NCBI GenBank assembly: GCA_023432465.1
Contig: JAEYUO010000016.1
Coordinates: 1 to 64,000, forward strand
Origin: Planctomycetota bacterium
GTDB lineage: Bacteria; Planctomycetota; Phycisphaerae; Phycisphaerales; UBA1924
Direction of reading: 5' to 3'
DNA length: 64,000 nucleotides
Shown here: piece by piece, positions 49,941 to 59,036 of the stretch
Layout of the letters: each line of letters opens with the position of its first letter
Position numbering within the stretch: the stretch's first letter is position 1
Position numbers and translations under genes: made by a program
The notes under the pieces: generated by a model
The model's input: the letters and a program-made list of their open reading frames with translations, nothing else
Databases searched by the model: none
What the model was told of the DNA's origin: nothing

Positions 49941-52865
49941 TTATGGGGAGCAGGGTCCGTTCCCGTTAGACAACCAATGCCCGATGAAGGCGAACAGGGC
50001 GGGCACGCCTGGCGTTCCGCCGAACTCACGCGCAGCTGGCTCGCCCGCGAACCAGTCGGACAAGAAGCAGAAAATGTCGACGACACTGACGCTCCCATCC
50101 CGGCACCAGTCCGCTGTGCAAAGTGCCGAACAGCCATTCGGATCACGTTCTCTCACGATCAGTGACCACGACGTAATGGCGGCGACCTGCATCGGCGTGC
50201 CTTCGCAGAAATCAAGCGTCCATGTACCGTTGATGTTCTGGCCGGCGTAGGAGGAGAGAGAAGCGGATCTGTATTGCCCGATGATCTGACCGGAGCAGTG
50301 GATTGGCTCGCCTGTCGCGTGGAAGCGGACGTTCATCGACCCGTAGTGGCCGCTGCAGCTTCCGCCGTACAGAAGTCGCAGCAGTCCATCGGGCCCTCGG
50401 AGCCGGATAGTTGAGGTGCCGTGATCGAGGCAGCAGCTGTGGTTCACCACAACATCCAACTCCCCGATGATGTAGTCGTCATCGATATGCATGCTCGTCT
50501 GGATGCAGTTGTTCAGGTACACGGTCGCATGGCTGGTATAAGTCCGCTGAACGCCGAGGGGCGTACAGCTTGATCCATACCCAAGGAATGTTCCGCCGAG
50601 GGCTGCACAGTCTTCCGGTACCTGGGCGCTGCAGGAATCGCCCAGACAGCAGCCGCCGATGAAGCAGTCTGTAGGTCCAATGTCAGTGACCGAGAAGTCG
50701 AACGCGGCCATCGCGGTTGCGCCGACGACCGCGTAGTACATGAGCTCCGGATCGGAACAGAACTCGACCGTCGAAGCGATGGACGGAGAGCAGGCCGGCG
50801 AGGTGTCGTTGTTGCCGGAAACGCAGACGAGGGAGTTGCAGGTTCCAACATACACCTGGAGCCGGGTGTCTGTGAGCGTGGTTGTTCCGCAAGTGCTGAC
50901 CCGGAGCCGGTTTCCATTGCCGGCAAAGCGGAACCAGACCGCGCGCGTGAGCGACGACTGTCCAAAGCAGTACGGAACTGCGTCCGATCCAGCTCCGACA
51001 TTGGTCCCGATGACAGACTCTCCGATCGACACGGGCGTAGCGGTTTCGCAGGTGTCGTTGGACGGGCAGGGAGATTCGTCAATGACGGATAGCTGGAACG
51101 AGCCCTGGACAGGTGGGCTTGCATCGCTGCCCACGACGATGAAGTACGGGACATCCGGCTCGGTGCAGAGTCGAATGGCCTGGGCGTTGGATGGGACACA
51201 GCCGGGCACGGGAGTTGGGTTCGTCCCGAGACACGTCATGGAGGCACAGTCGCCTCGGAGGATCCTGAGATTGGTGTCGACACCCGTGCCAGCACCGCAG
51301 GTGGTGAAGTTGAGGACGCGGCCGTTTCCGATGGTCCAAAACCACGCCCCGGAGTTGATCACTGTCGATCCGCATGGAGTGTCGTTCGTAAGACCGAGGT
51401 TCGAGGTGTTGATGGATGAGCCAACGGGGATGAAAGTGGCACTGGTGCAGGTGTCGTTGACGGGGCACGGGCCCCCCTCGTCGACGGTGATCGAGAATGG
51501 CCCGCCGCGGGAAACGGCGATGTAGTAGGTCTCGCCAGGGATGGAGCAGAAATCGATCGTCGCGGCGTTGGCCTGAGCACAAGCTGGGAAAGCCGTGGTG
51601 CTGCTACCGACGCAGGTCAGATCACCGCAACTGGAGCCACTGAAGACGGAAACAGTGTGGGCGGGCAGAGTCCCGACGGTTCCGCATGTGGTTGCGCTGA
51701 AGATGTTCCCGGTTCCGGTGATCCGGAACCAGACGGCGCGGGTGAGCCAGGCGGTCGGGCACGCGGGGAGAAGGTCATCGGTCATGGCACCGGTATCGCC
51801 GCGGGTCGGAACGCCGACTTGCAGCGGAATGGCATCAACGCAGGAATCGTTGCCGGCGAGGACGCGGAGCGATATGGTCCCCGTGCTTTGCCGGCCCTCC
51901 GCATCGCTGATCGACAAGGGGATCGCGTGCAATCCGACATTCTGCCCGGCGGCCACTGTCAGCGAGAAGATGTTGTCGCCGCTTACTTCGTCGCCGTTGG
52001 TTCCATCATCGAACAGGGGCTGTGCTGTTCCGCCGCCGAGTGCGCCGAGGTTGGCGGTGACGGTAATCCCGGTACTGGGCGGAAACGCGGCGGGGGTGAC
52101 ATGGGCACGGAGCAGGGAGCTTGCGCCAAGTTGAACATTGACGGGAAAGGCCTCACCCGCGGCGATCGGATTGATCTCGCCGAGCAGGCTGTCGGTGCAG
52201 ATCTCCCAGAACCTGAGTGTTCCAGTAAAACTCGAGTTGTTGTCGGCAACCGTGAGCGTCCACGTTGTGTTGGCCGTCAGGCCATTGAAGTCCGCGAGTG
52301 AATGTAGTGGGTCGTCGGGACGCCAGAACCCGCGGACATTGCTGATGCCCGGAGGCGCGACGTGCGGACTGTCGTATGTGGTGTCGGCGGAATCGTCAAG
52401 CACGAAGCGTCCGTCAGATTGGCTTGTGCCGATGTACGCGGCGGTAAATCCTCGCGGACCGGCATCCGGGAAACCCGGCCGATCCATAAGAGTCAGGACC
52501 GCCCCGCTCGCATCGTGCCGGATCTGGACGGAAATGTCGCCCTGCTCTGAGTGGGAAATCCACAGCTTGACACGGACGTTCTGGAGCGGGCCACCACCGG
52601 TCTGCATGACGTCCTGAACTTTGCCCGGCTGGCCACCGGCGAAGTCGGGGATGTTCATGAATACTGAACGCGATCTTGAGTGAAGGCAGGTGCCTCGCGT
52701 GCCGGGAGGATGATCGCCCTGCGCGTCAGGATCGACGGCGGGTACAGCGAGAGTGTGCAGAGCAGCGGTGTGGCTCGGTCGCGTTTGCAGAGCGTGGCAG
52801 GGACCGACAGCGACCGTAAGCACAACAAGTCCAGTCGCTCCCTCGCGCAAGAATGAGAGTGCCAT
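49941..52865 (-). CDS. Secreted double-P-domain, PPC-like protein with full dockerin module
   Basis: The 974-aa exported protein has a signal peptide (MALSFLREGATGLVVLTVAVGPCHA) and a P-type domain (about 70-235). A linker with a choice-of-anchor-like beta domain follows (about 235-340). Three PPC-like modules (about 340-680) carry NDSC/NDTC and TTCG motifs, and a cysteine module GGCCLGDSC...C...C comes next. A second P-type domain (about 755-900) precedes CTADWCRDG...DIFCFLSDWF plus a degenerate second dockerin half ending NGNGPCSP. Its C-terminus is closest to that of the 2857-6345 protein. ATG 52865 was chosen for AGGAG 6-7 bp upstream and the signal peptide. It is exported and probably surface-bound. 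Confidence 0.87.
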   Translation of the reverse strand: MALSFLREGATGLVVLTVAVGPCHALQTRPSHTAALHTLAVPAVDPDAQGDHPPGTRGTCLHSRSRSVFMNIPDFAGGQPGKVQDVMQTGGGPLQNVRVKLWISHSEQGDISVQIRHDASGAVLTLMDRPGFPDAGPRGFTAAYIGTSQSDGRFVLDDSADTTYDSPHVAPPGISNVRGFWRPDDPLHSLADFNGLTANTTWTLTVADNNSSFTGTLRFWEICTDSLLGEINPIAAGEAFPVNVQLGASSLLRAHVTPAAFPPSTGITVTANLGALGGGTAQPLFDDGTNGDEVSGDNIFSLTVAAGQNVGLHAIPLSISDAEGRQSTGTISLRVLAGNDSCVDAIPLQVGVPTRGDTGAMTDDLLPACPTAWLTRAVWFRITGTGNIFSATTCGTVGTLPAHTVSVFSGSSCGDLTCVGSSTTAFPACAQANAATIDFCSIPGETYYIAVSRGGPFSITVDEGGPCPVNDTCTSATFIPVGSSINTSNLGLTNDTPCGSTVINSGAWFWTIGNGRVLNFTTCGAGTGVDTNLRILRGDCASMTCLGTNPTPVPGCVPSNAQAIRLCTEPDVPYFIVVGSDASPPVQGSFQLSVIDESPCPSNDTCETATPVSIGESVIGTNVGAGSDAVPYCFGQSSLTRAVWFRFAGNGNRLRVSTCGTTTLTDTRLQVYVGTCNSLVCVSGNNDTSPACSPSIASTVEFCSDPELMYYAVVGATAMAAFDFSVTDIGPTDCFIGGCCLGDSCSAQVPEDCAALGGTFLGYGSSCTPLGVQRTYTSHATVYLNNCIQTSMHIDDDYIIGELDVVVNHSCCLDHGTSTIRLRGPDGLLRLLYGGSCSGHYGSMNVRFHATGEPIHCSGQIIGQYRSASLSSYAGQNINGTWTLDFCEGTPMQVAAITSWSLIVRERDPNGCSALCTADWCRDGSVSVVDIFCFLSDWFAGEPAAREFGGTPGVPALFAFIGHWLSNGNGPCSP

Positions 52866-53032
52866 GATTCGCTCCTGCATGAAGGGGAGAACACGGATCC
52901 GAACACAGTTCATTCGAGAGTAATCGATAATCTGGCGGCGGACCTCCCTCATGGCACAAAAAGCTGGCTTTTCCACTGAAATCTTGCATGCAACAGCGGG
53001 TCAATCTTGGAGCGCGGCAGATACTCTTCAGC

Positions 53033-53683
53033 ATGTCCAAGGACCGACAAGACCCGACGAAGCGAGCGGAGGCTCCGCCCACTCACCCCGCGGCGATCCA
53101 GGCCCCGTGGCGGCAGGAGTATCTGGAAACGATCGATGCGACGGAGAAGGCCGGCGCGGGGAAGGCCGCCGCCGCGGCGTCAACCGGCAGCTTCCTGCGG
53201 GACTACTGGCTTGCGCCGGGGGATGATGCGAAGAACCATGTGGTCGTGCGGGCGAGGCACGGGATGATCCTGCTCAACAAGTTCCCATACGCGGGCGGGC
53301 ATCTGCTGGTTGCGCTGGGTGAGGCGCGGCCGACACTGCTCGACTATGACGCGGATCAGCGGGCTGCGCTGTGGCGGCTGGTGGATGCGGCGAGCGGCCT
53401 GGTGACGGAGGCGCTTGCGCCGCAGGGCGTGAACATCGGCATCAATCAGGGCCGCGCGGCGGGGGCGGGCGTGCCGGGGCACTTGCACGTGCATCTTGTG
53501 CCGCGATGGGGCGGGGATGTGAACTTCATGAGTGTGGTGGGGCAGGTGCGCGTGATCCCGGTCTCGCTTGAGAAGATGGCGGAGCGGTATCGGGTTGCGT
53601 GGGGGCGGGTGAGCGCGCGGTGGGGCACATTGCTCGAAGCTGGCGAGAGCAGCAAAGCAGCAAACCAGCAGATCAGCAAATGA
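53033..53683 (+). CDS. HIT-family hydrolase/transferase (Ap4A phosphorylase-like)
   Basis: Nucleotide-phosphate hydrolase or transferase of the histidine-triad superfamily. The 216-aa protein has VNIGINQGRAAGAGVPGHLHVHLVPRWGGD, where HLHVHLV is the histidine triad, and an N-terminal beta region HVVVRARHGMILLNKFPYAGGH typical of Ap4A-type HIT proteins. The long lead-in of about 60 residues is Ala/Lys-rich. ATG 53033 was chosen over 52988. The end (SSKAANQQISK) is coded by AGCA-rich low-complexity DNA. Confidence 0.9.
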   Translation: MSKDRQDPTKRAEAPPTHPAAIQAPWRQEYLETIDATEKAGAGKAAAAASTGSFLRDYWLAPGDDAKNHVVVRARHGMILLNKFPYAGGHLLVALGEARPTLLDYDADQRAALWRLVDAASGLVTEALAPQGVNIGINQGRAAGAGVPGHLHVHLVPRWGGDVNFMSVVGQVRVIPVSLEKMAERYRVAWGRVSARWGTLLEAGESSKAANQQISK

Positions 53684-53694
53684 GAGTCAGGCAA

Positions 53695-54078
53695 TCACGC
53701 CGCGCGGCGGGGGGTGTAGGCAAGGCCGATACGGAAGAGCTCGCCGTTGTTTCCGGCGGGCTCGCACCGCACGCAGAGCGCGCCCATCCAGGGCGTTCGA
53801 GATCCCTCCGGGCACATCGTCACGCGCATGCCGGGCTCGATTGCCGAGCGGGTCAACGCGCCAATCCCGCCATCGGAGCGGTCCACGACCTGAAGGTGCG
53901 TGAGTCCGTAGCGGTCCTTGCCGTTGGTGTAGGTCGCGCTGATCGAGCCCGTGGAGGCTTCGCGCTCGCTTGAGCGACGCTCGAGCTTGAGCGCGCCGCG
54001 GGGGCTGGTCCGCTTGGCGACGGGGCGGACATTGATGCGGCTCTTGCTCTCGCTGGTCGTCTTCGGGCTCAGGCGCAT
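53695..54078 (-). CDS. PilZ-domain protein (probable c-di-GMP receptor)
   Basis: Small cytoplasmic receptor of 127 aa. A basic N-terminal tail precedes an RxxxR motif (RSSER) and DxSxxG (DRSDGG), the two c-di-GMP binding signatures of PilZ, followed by a six-strand-barrel pattern ending RIGLAYTPRRAA. ATG 54078 was chosen because GGAGAG lies 6 bp upstream. It would control motility, adhesion or exopolysaccharide, which fits a cell-surface-rich neighbourhood. Its target is not visible. A small inverted repeat (GTACCG/CGGTAC, 54185-54201) lies about 110 bp upstream. Confidence 0.82.
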   Translation of the reverse strand: MRLSPKTTSESKSRINVRPVAKRTSPRGALKLERRSSEREASTGSISATYTNGKDRYGLTHLQVVDRSDGGIGALTRSAIEPGMRVTMCPEGSRTPWMGALCVRCEPAGNNGELFRIGLAYTPRRAA

Positions 54079-54244
54079 GGGGTCTCTCCATCGGCCGCGC
54101 GTGGCAGCATGCGCGGACGGAGAGCAATCGACGCCGCGGCCGCCGCGCTTGAGGGTCGTGCCGGTTGTGGGGAGTAAAACGTGAGTACCGTGCGCCGGTA
54201 CCCCCCTGATAATGGCGAGGACGTAATGTGCGCGCTGGCGGGAG

Positions 54245-54970
54245 TTACTTCGTCGGGATGGTGCGTGCCTCGGATTCGCTCCAGCGGTGGGCGCACTCGG
54301 GGCAGACGCGGGCGGGCAGGCCGCGGATGTCGTACTCGCAGGCGGGGCACTGGCCGGCGGCCAGGGCCTTCTTTCGTCGGATGGCGGCACGCTCGGCGGG
54401 GGTCATGGTCGCGCCCGACAGGCCGCGGCCGAGGGCGTCGAAGAGCGGGACGGTCCAAACGAGGGAGCGGACACACGCGATGGCGAGGAGGATGTTGGAG
54501 ATGAGTCGGAACAGGGCCCGCCAGCGGACGGTGCGTCCCGTCACGGTCTGGCCTTGGAGCCGTGCGGCGGTGTTCTTCCAGTACCTGTCCGGGTGGTTGG
54601 CGAGCCAGGCGGTGTAGGCATCGCGGATGGCCGTGGGGTCGGCGGGCGTGCCGCCGACGGAGTATCCGGCGACATCTTCGGTGGTCATCGTCGCCGTTGC
54701 CAGGCTCGTTGAGCGGTCGCGGTAGACATAGGTGACGATGGAGATGAACCGGTCCGTCGAGGTCACCATTTCAGGGTCGATGCAGACGACCGCGCCATCG
54801 CGCCAAACCGCGGCGGCAAAGGGCGGGACAGGCTGGCCGAGGGCGCCGACGGGCGCGCCGGCGGGCCAGTTACCGGTGCGGTCCTCGGTGAGGTAGAGGC
54901 GGTTGTTGGCGAACAGGAGCGCGAGAACGATGAGGGTGGCATACCACCGTCCGCTCATTCGCCAGAGCAT
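54245..54970 (-). CDS. Membrane protein with C-terminal zinc ribbon
   Basis: The 241-aa protein starts MLWRMSGRWYATLIVL with a membrane helix (about 5-20). It continues with an exported domain of about 130 residues, a second membrane segment (about 155-175: LISNILLAIACVRSLVWTVPL), and then a cytoplasmic zinc ribbon CPACEYDIRGL...CPECAHRW. The ribbon belongs to the same type as in the 41336 and 42025 genes; the exported part is unrelated. ATG 54970 is followed by another ATG at 54958, and neither RBS is strong. Confidence 0.7.
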   Translation of the reverse strand: MLWRMSGRWYATLIVLALLFANNRLYLTEDRTGNWPAGAPVGALGQPVPPFAAAVWRDGAVVCIDPEMVTSTDRFISIVTYVYRDRSTSLATATMTTEDVAGYSVGGTPADPTAIRDAYTAWLANHPDRYWKNTAARLQGQTVTGRTVRWRALFRLISNILLAIACVRSLVWTVPLFDALGRGLSGATMTPAERAAIRRKKALAAGQCPACEYDIRGLPARVCPECAHRWSESEARTIPTK

Positions 54971-55099
54971 GGCACGAAGGGAAGGTGTGCTGCGTTGCCC
55001 TTGCGGCAGAGGAAACCTCCACGTGATGCGCGCGAGTCTATCGGGAATGGGCGGAGAGTGGGTTGCCCGCCGGGATGCCCACACGCTCTGCAAAAACGA

Positions 55100-55132
55100 G
55101 AACGCCCCCTGGGAGGCAATCCGGGGGCGTTC
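55100..55132 (-). terminator. Rho-independent terminator for the H1-tail gene
   Basis: Arms GAACGCCCCC / GGGGGCGTTC (55100-55109, 55123-55132). On the minus strand the stem is followed by TCTCGTTTTTG, about 120 bp after the stop of the 55252-55755 gene. Confidence 0.8.
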
Positions 55133-55251
55133 CACAGAAAAGAAGAGATGAAGAGGAGACTCTCTGCGTCCGGCGGGCGCTTGCGATCACCCGCCTTCGT
55201 AAGGTGATACGTTGGGATAGATCCAGCGGTTCAGGTTTTTCTGGATGAAGT

Positions 55252-55755
55252 TCACGCGGCGGGCGCGGGGCCGCCGTACATGAACTCCTCCCGAACGATC
55301 TTGCCGTTCCGGATGGTGTAGACGCCGACTTCCTCCATGACGTTGCGCTTGCCGTCGGTCAGGCACTCGACATCCATCCTGAACTTCACGGCAAAGCCCG
55401 TGGCACCCACGAACGGCCCCTCCGCGCTTGCGCCATGGATGCGGTTCTGTGCGGACCAGTCCGCGCCCTTGCGGGCGACGGCCTTTCGTCCGACCCACTC
55501 CATCGCGACGCCCTCGCCCTCGCAGGAGACGATGGCCGGCGACCAGAACTTCTGCTCGATCTCCTGGAACTGGCCCTTGTTGAACATGGCGACCAGTGCG
55601 CGGCCGACCTCGCCCGCGCTTGCGCCGCTGCCGGTTCCGGCTTTGCGGATGTCCTTGGGCATGCCGCCGGCTTTGCGGGGGGCCGCCTTCTTGGGGGATC
55701 GCTTTGCGGGCTTCTTTGCGGCCTTCTTCGCGGCCTTCGACTTCTTCTTTGCCAT
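55252..55755 (-). CDS. SnoaL/NTF2-like protein with histone-H1-like Lys/Ala tail
   Basis: The 167-aa protein has a first third of 30-35 residues that is almost only Lys, Ala, Pro and Arg (MAKKKSKAAKKAAKKPAKRS...), like the tail of bacterial histone-H1-like DNA-binding proteins. A cone-shaped NTF2/SnoaL-like domain follows (about 60-160: ALVAMFNKGQFQEIEQKFW...NGKIVREEFMYGG), a fold that binds small hydrophobic molecules or acts as a dimerisation domain. No catalytic residues can be assigned. GGAG lies 8 bp before ATG 55755. Confidence 0.75.
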   Translation of the reverse strand: MAKKKSKAAKKAAKKPAKRSPKKAAPRKAGGMPKDIRKAGTGSGASAGEVGRALVAMFNKGQFQEIEQKFWSPAIVSCEGEGVAMEWVGRKAVARKGADWSAQNRIHGASAEGPFVGATGFAVKFRMDVECLTDGKRNVMEEVGVYTIRNGKIVREEFMYGGPAPAA

Positions 55756-55911
55756 GGATTGGGCTCCGGTGGTGTGGGCGAACCGCGCGGCGGCGATCCG
55801 GGCGCTGGGCGCGCCGAACGTTGTATACCGCAACCGCGGCGGGCGCGGTTCCGTGCACAGATTTCCCACCATGAAGAGCTGGTTCACTCCGGTGTGAACC
55901 GGGCCCCGGGT

Positions 55912-57129
55912 TTACGCGGCCATCGCCTGGATGACGCGCATGAGTTGTCGCATCTCGGTATCGGGGACATCCTCCAGCCCGAGCTTGCGGCGGATGGAGT
56001 CGGAGGTTTCCTTCTCCGGCCGGACACAGCAGCTCAGCAGCCGCTCGCCTTTGGCGCCGGCGATGTAGGCGATGACCTCGCCGTTGTTGCCGGGCTCGAC
56101 ATCGATTGTCTGGCCGGAGAGGGTGATGCGTTCGGGGCCGCCGCGGGTCTCGAGGCGCATGGCCCGCTCGATCTCGACATCCATCATCTCGACGAGTTGC
56201 ATCTGGACCGAGTCGGCGATGGCGTCCACATCCTCGAGGCGGTCGGCGATACCAGAGAAGACTTCCAGCGTGGCCTGATACTCGGTGGTGGCGTCGTTGA
56301 TGACGGCGATGAGGCCGCCGGGTGGGAGCTCGAACAGCTTGCCGGCGATCGCCGGGAGCGGCTCATCGCTCCGGGGGAGTCCGTCTGCGGTCAGTCGCAG
56401 GGACCCTGAGTAATGCGCGATGCGCTGGAGCGCGGCGACGGAATCTCCAGCGTGCTGCGCGGGTGCCGGCGCATGGTGCCACACGATTGGGCGCGCCAGG
56501 ATCGTCGGGAGCCGCCAGCGTCGGGCCAGCGTCGCGGCGACATCGGTGTGGGTGAACTCCAGCCGCTCGAACTCCACGGCAAAGAGCTTTGCGGGGGAGT
56601 CGCACGTGTCGTAGAGCTTGAGGTAGTCTTCGCCGATCAGGCGGGCCATCAGCGGGACGGCGCAGTCGAGCATGAGGCCGACGACGAAGGCCTCGCCGAC
56701 GAGGCCGGGGCTGCTGACCTTGGCGAGCGTGGCGGCCAGGCTCGCGCGGTACACCGACTGGCCCCAGATGCGGCGGGTGAGCTCCTTGACGCCGGGGGGC
56801 GTTGCCGCGCGGCTGAGATAGAACCCCAGGCAGACGGCCTTGGCGCGCTCGGTGCCGAGGAGCACGAGTGCGCGCTCGAGCTTGGTGACGGGCGCTCGCT
56901 GGGCATAGAACGCGGAGTTGGCCAGCTTGAGCAGCCGAACGGTCAGGGCCCAGTCTGTTCGGACGGCGTCGGCCCAATCCTGCACACGGGTGTTGGGATC
57001 CTGGGCGAGCTGGAGCACGCGGAGCGCGACCTTGGGCTGGGACTCCAGCCCGACCTTGTCGAGCATGCGGGAGATCTGCTCGTGCAGAGCCTCCAGTTCT
57101 CCGGCTGAGAGATCGCGCCGCGGCTTCAT
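55912..57129 (-). CDS. HDOD-domain signalling protein
   Basis: The 405-aa cytoplasmic protein has an HDOD domain (about 20-220), the catalytically inactive relative of HD phosphohydrolases found in bacterial signal transduction. Visible segments are RVLQLAQDPNTRVQDW, LVRLLKLANSAFY, RALVLLGTERAK and RRWRLPTILARPIVWHH. The second half (about 220-405) is helical, with a C-terminal beta part of unknown type. ATG 57129 (MKPRRDLS) was taken; a start further upstream is possible. It lies 171 bp after the pdxH stop, so it may have its own promoter. Confidence 0.78.
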   Translation of the reverse strand: MKPRRDLSAGELEALHEQISRMLDKVGLESQPKVALRVLQLAQDPNTRVQDWADAVRTDWALTVRLLKLANSAFYAQRAPVTKLERALVLLGTERAKAVCLGFYLSRAATPPGVKELTRRIWGQSVYRASLAATLAKVSSPGLVGEAFVVGLMLDCAVPLMARLIGEDYLKLYDTCDSPAKLFAVEFERLEFTHTDVAATLARRWRLPTILARPIVWHHAPAPAQHAGDSVAALQRIAHYSGSLRLTADGLPRSDEPLPAIAGKLFELPPGGLIAVINDATTEYQATLEVFSGIADRLEDVDAIADSVQMQLVEMMDVEIERAMRLETRGGPERITLSGQTIDVEPGNNGEVIAYIAGAKGERLLSCCVRPEKETSDSIRRKLGLEDVPDTEMRQLMRVIQAMAA

Positions 57130-57300
57130 GGCGACACCCACAGCGCATGCCGTGCGCACAGCCAGCGCGCCCAAGAGGTGATCGCGGAGCGGGTCATCAT
57201 CTATGGAAGGGGATCGACCGTTTTCGGTGCGATCTTGCTCGCCAGCGTGCGGCGAGGGTGAACCCTGCGCGGGTTGCGGGCTTCGCCGTGTCCCATAACG

Positions 57301-58065
57301 TCAGGGCTGGAGCCGGGTGGCGGTCCAGCCGCCCGCCGCGGTCGCATCGGTCAGCCTGCCAGACGCATCGTGCACGTGGTTGAGCGCACGCTTCCAGCAT
57401 GCGCGGTCGTGCAGGCGGACCTTGCTGCCGACCCAGAGTTCCGCGTAGGACGGGACGAAGCGAAAGCCGCCCCAGTGAGGAGGGCGAGGGATCTCGATCT
57501 TCGCGTGGGGCGCAGGGGGGTTGGCGGGATCGATGCCAAACCGGCGGAGGGTGGCATCGACCTTCGCGAGCATAGCGGCGCGGGAGGCGATGGGTTCGCT
57601 CTGATCGCTGGACCAGGCGCCGATGCGGCTCATCCACGATCGCGTGGCGAAGTAGGCGTCGCTTTCGGCGGGGGAGGCGCGGACGACGAGTCCCTCGAAG
57701 CGGGCCTGGAGGTCAAGGGCATCCCAGTGGAAGGCCGCGGCGGCGTGAGGGTTGGCATCGAGGGCTCGGCCTTTGCGGCCCCGATAGTTGGTGTGGAAGG
57801 TGAATGCGCCGGCCGCGGCATCGATGTCCTTACAGAGGACGATTCGCGTGGACGGTGTGCCATCGGGATCGACGGTTGCGAGGCTCATCGCGTTGGGGTT
57901 GGGCTGGACGCGCTCGTTGCGGGCGCGATCGAACCACGACACGAAGAGCGGGAACGGATCGGCGGGAAGGGGATCGGGGAGGAGCTGATCGACAACCCAT
58001 CCGGCACGCGGGTCCGACTGGTCGAACACGGCGGGATTCGTGGGGGTCGGCGTGGAGTCAGGCAT
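57301..58065 (-). CDS. pdxH: Pyridoxamine/pyridoxine 5'-phosphate oxidase
   Basis: FMN enzyme that oxidises pyridoxine- or pyridoxamine-phosphate to pyridoxal 5'-phosphate. The 254-aa protein has NAMSLATVDPDGTPSTRIVLCKD (the FMN-binding opening), RKGRAL, and the C-terminal RPPHWGGFRFVP...LHDR and TRLQP end that shapes the active site. It lies 22 bp after pdxJ on the same strand, so the two form a vitamin B6 operon. Confidence 0.96.
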   Translation of the reverse strand: MPDSTPTPTNPAVFDQSDPRAGWVVDQLLPDPLPADPFPLFVSWFDRARNERVQPNPNAMSLATVDPDGTPSTRIVLCKDIDAAAGAFTFHTNYRGRKGRALDANPHAAAAFHWDALDLQARFEGLVVRASPAESDAYFATRSWMSRIGAWSSDQSEPIASRAAMLAKVDATLRRFGIDPANPPAPHAKIEIPRPPHWGGFRFVPSYAELWVGSKVRLHDRACWKRALNHVHDASGRLTDATAAGGWTATRLQP

Positions 58066-58087
58066 GGGTGAGCCTATGGCGTGTGGG

Positions 58088-58876
58088 CTAGGCGCGGTTG
58101 GCGTGCGCGGACATGAGGTCCTTCATCTCACGGACAGCTTGTCGCAGGCCGGTGAAGATGGCGCGGGAAACGATGGCATGGCCGATGTGCAGCTCGGCGA
58201 TGCCGGGCTGCGAGGCGATCGGCCCGACATTGTGATAGTTCAGGGCATGCCCGGCGTTGAAGCGGAGACCCGCGCCGCGGACACGTCGGCCCGCCGCGGC
58301 GACCTTTTCGAGTTCGCCGGCGAGTTCATCGCGGCGGAAGTCGCCGCCGTGGGTAGCGAATGCGTGGGCGTAGGGGCCGGTGTGGATCTCGCAGACATCG
58401 AATCCGGCCTGGATGGCGGCGGTGATCTGGGCTTCATCGGTATCGATGAACGCCGAGACGATCATGCCCGAGCCGTGCAGCCTCGACACGACCTCGGTCA
58501 GCCGGGGCAGGTTGCGGACGACATCCAGCCCGCCCTCGGTCGTGACTTCCTGGCGGCCCTCGGGGACGAGCATCGCGGTGTGGGGCGCGAGTCGGCAGGC
58601 GATCTCGACCATTTCGTCGGTGGCGGCCATTTCGAGGTTGAGCTTGACCTTGACGAGGCGGCGGAGGAGCTCGACATCGCGATCCTGGATGTGGCGACGG
58701 TCTTCGCGGAGGTGGACGGTGATGCCGTCTGCCCCGCCGAGCTCGGCCTCGTGGGCAGCGCGCACGGGGTCGGGCTCGCCGGCATCGAGGTTGATGGAGG
58801 AGCCGTGTGCGCCGTGGCGATAGCGGGCCTGGCGGACGGTGGCGACGTGGTCGATGTTCACGCCGAGCTGGATCAT
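58088..58876 (-). CDS. pdxJ: Pyridoxine 5'-phosphate synthase
   Basis: Forms pyridoxine 5'-phosphate from amino-acetone phosphate and 1-deoxyxylulose 5-phosphate (the DXP-dependent route). The 262-aa TIM-barrel protein has GVNIDHVATVRQARY at the start, HLREDRRHIQDRDV, ATDEM and the ending GIAELHIGHAIVSRAIF. All of these are PdxJ hallmarks. With pdxH it shows the gammaproteobacterial-type B6 route is present. ATG 58876 was chosen by family opening; a long frame upstream into dnaE DNA is not protein. dnaE starts about 160 bp away on the other strand. Confidence 0.96.
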   Translation of the reverse strand: MIQLGVNIDHVATVRQARYRHGAHGSSINLDAGEPDPVRAAHEAELGGADGITVHLREDRRHIQDRDVELLRRLVKVKLNLEMAATDEMVEIACRLAPHTAMLVPEGRQEVTTEGGLDVVRNLPRLTEVVSRLHGSGMIVSAFIDTDEAQITAAIQAGFDVCEIHTGPYAHAFATHGGDFRRDELAGELEKVAAAGRRVRGAGLRFNAGHALNYHNVGPIASQPGIAELHIGHAIVSRAIFTGLRQAVREMKDLMSAHANRA

Positions 58877-59036
58877 GGGCAGAGTGTATCTTGGTTTGCC
58901 AGACCGCCCGTCCGGGGGGTGTGACACGGGGATCTGGGGCCAGTCGCGCGGGGAGCCTTGACGCGGGCACCCGCGAAGGCGACGATGCCTATTCACGATC
59001 ACACTCACCCCGGCGGAGCCGGAGGGACGAGAGCAC

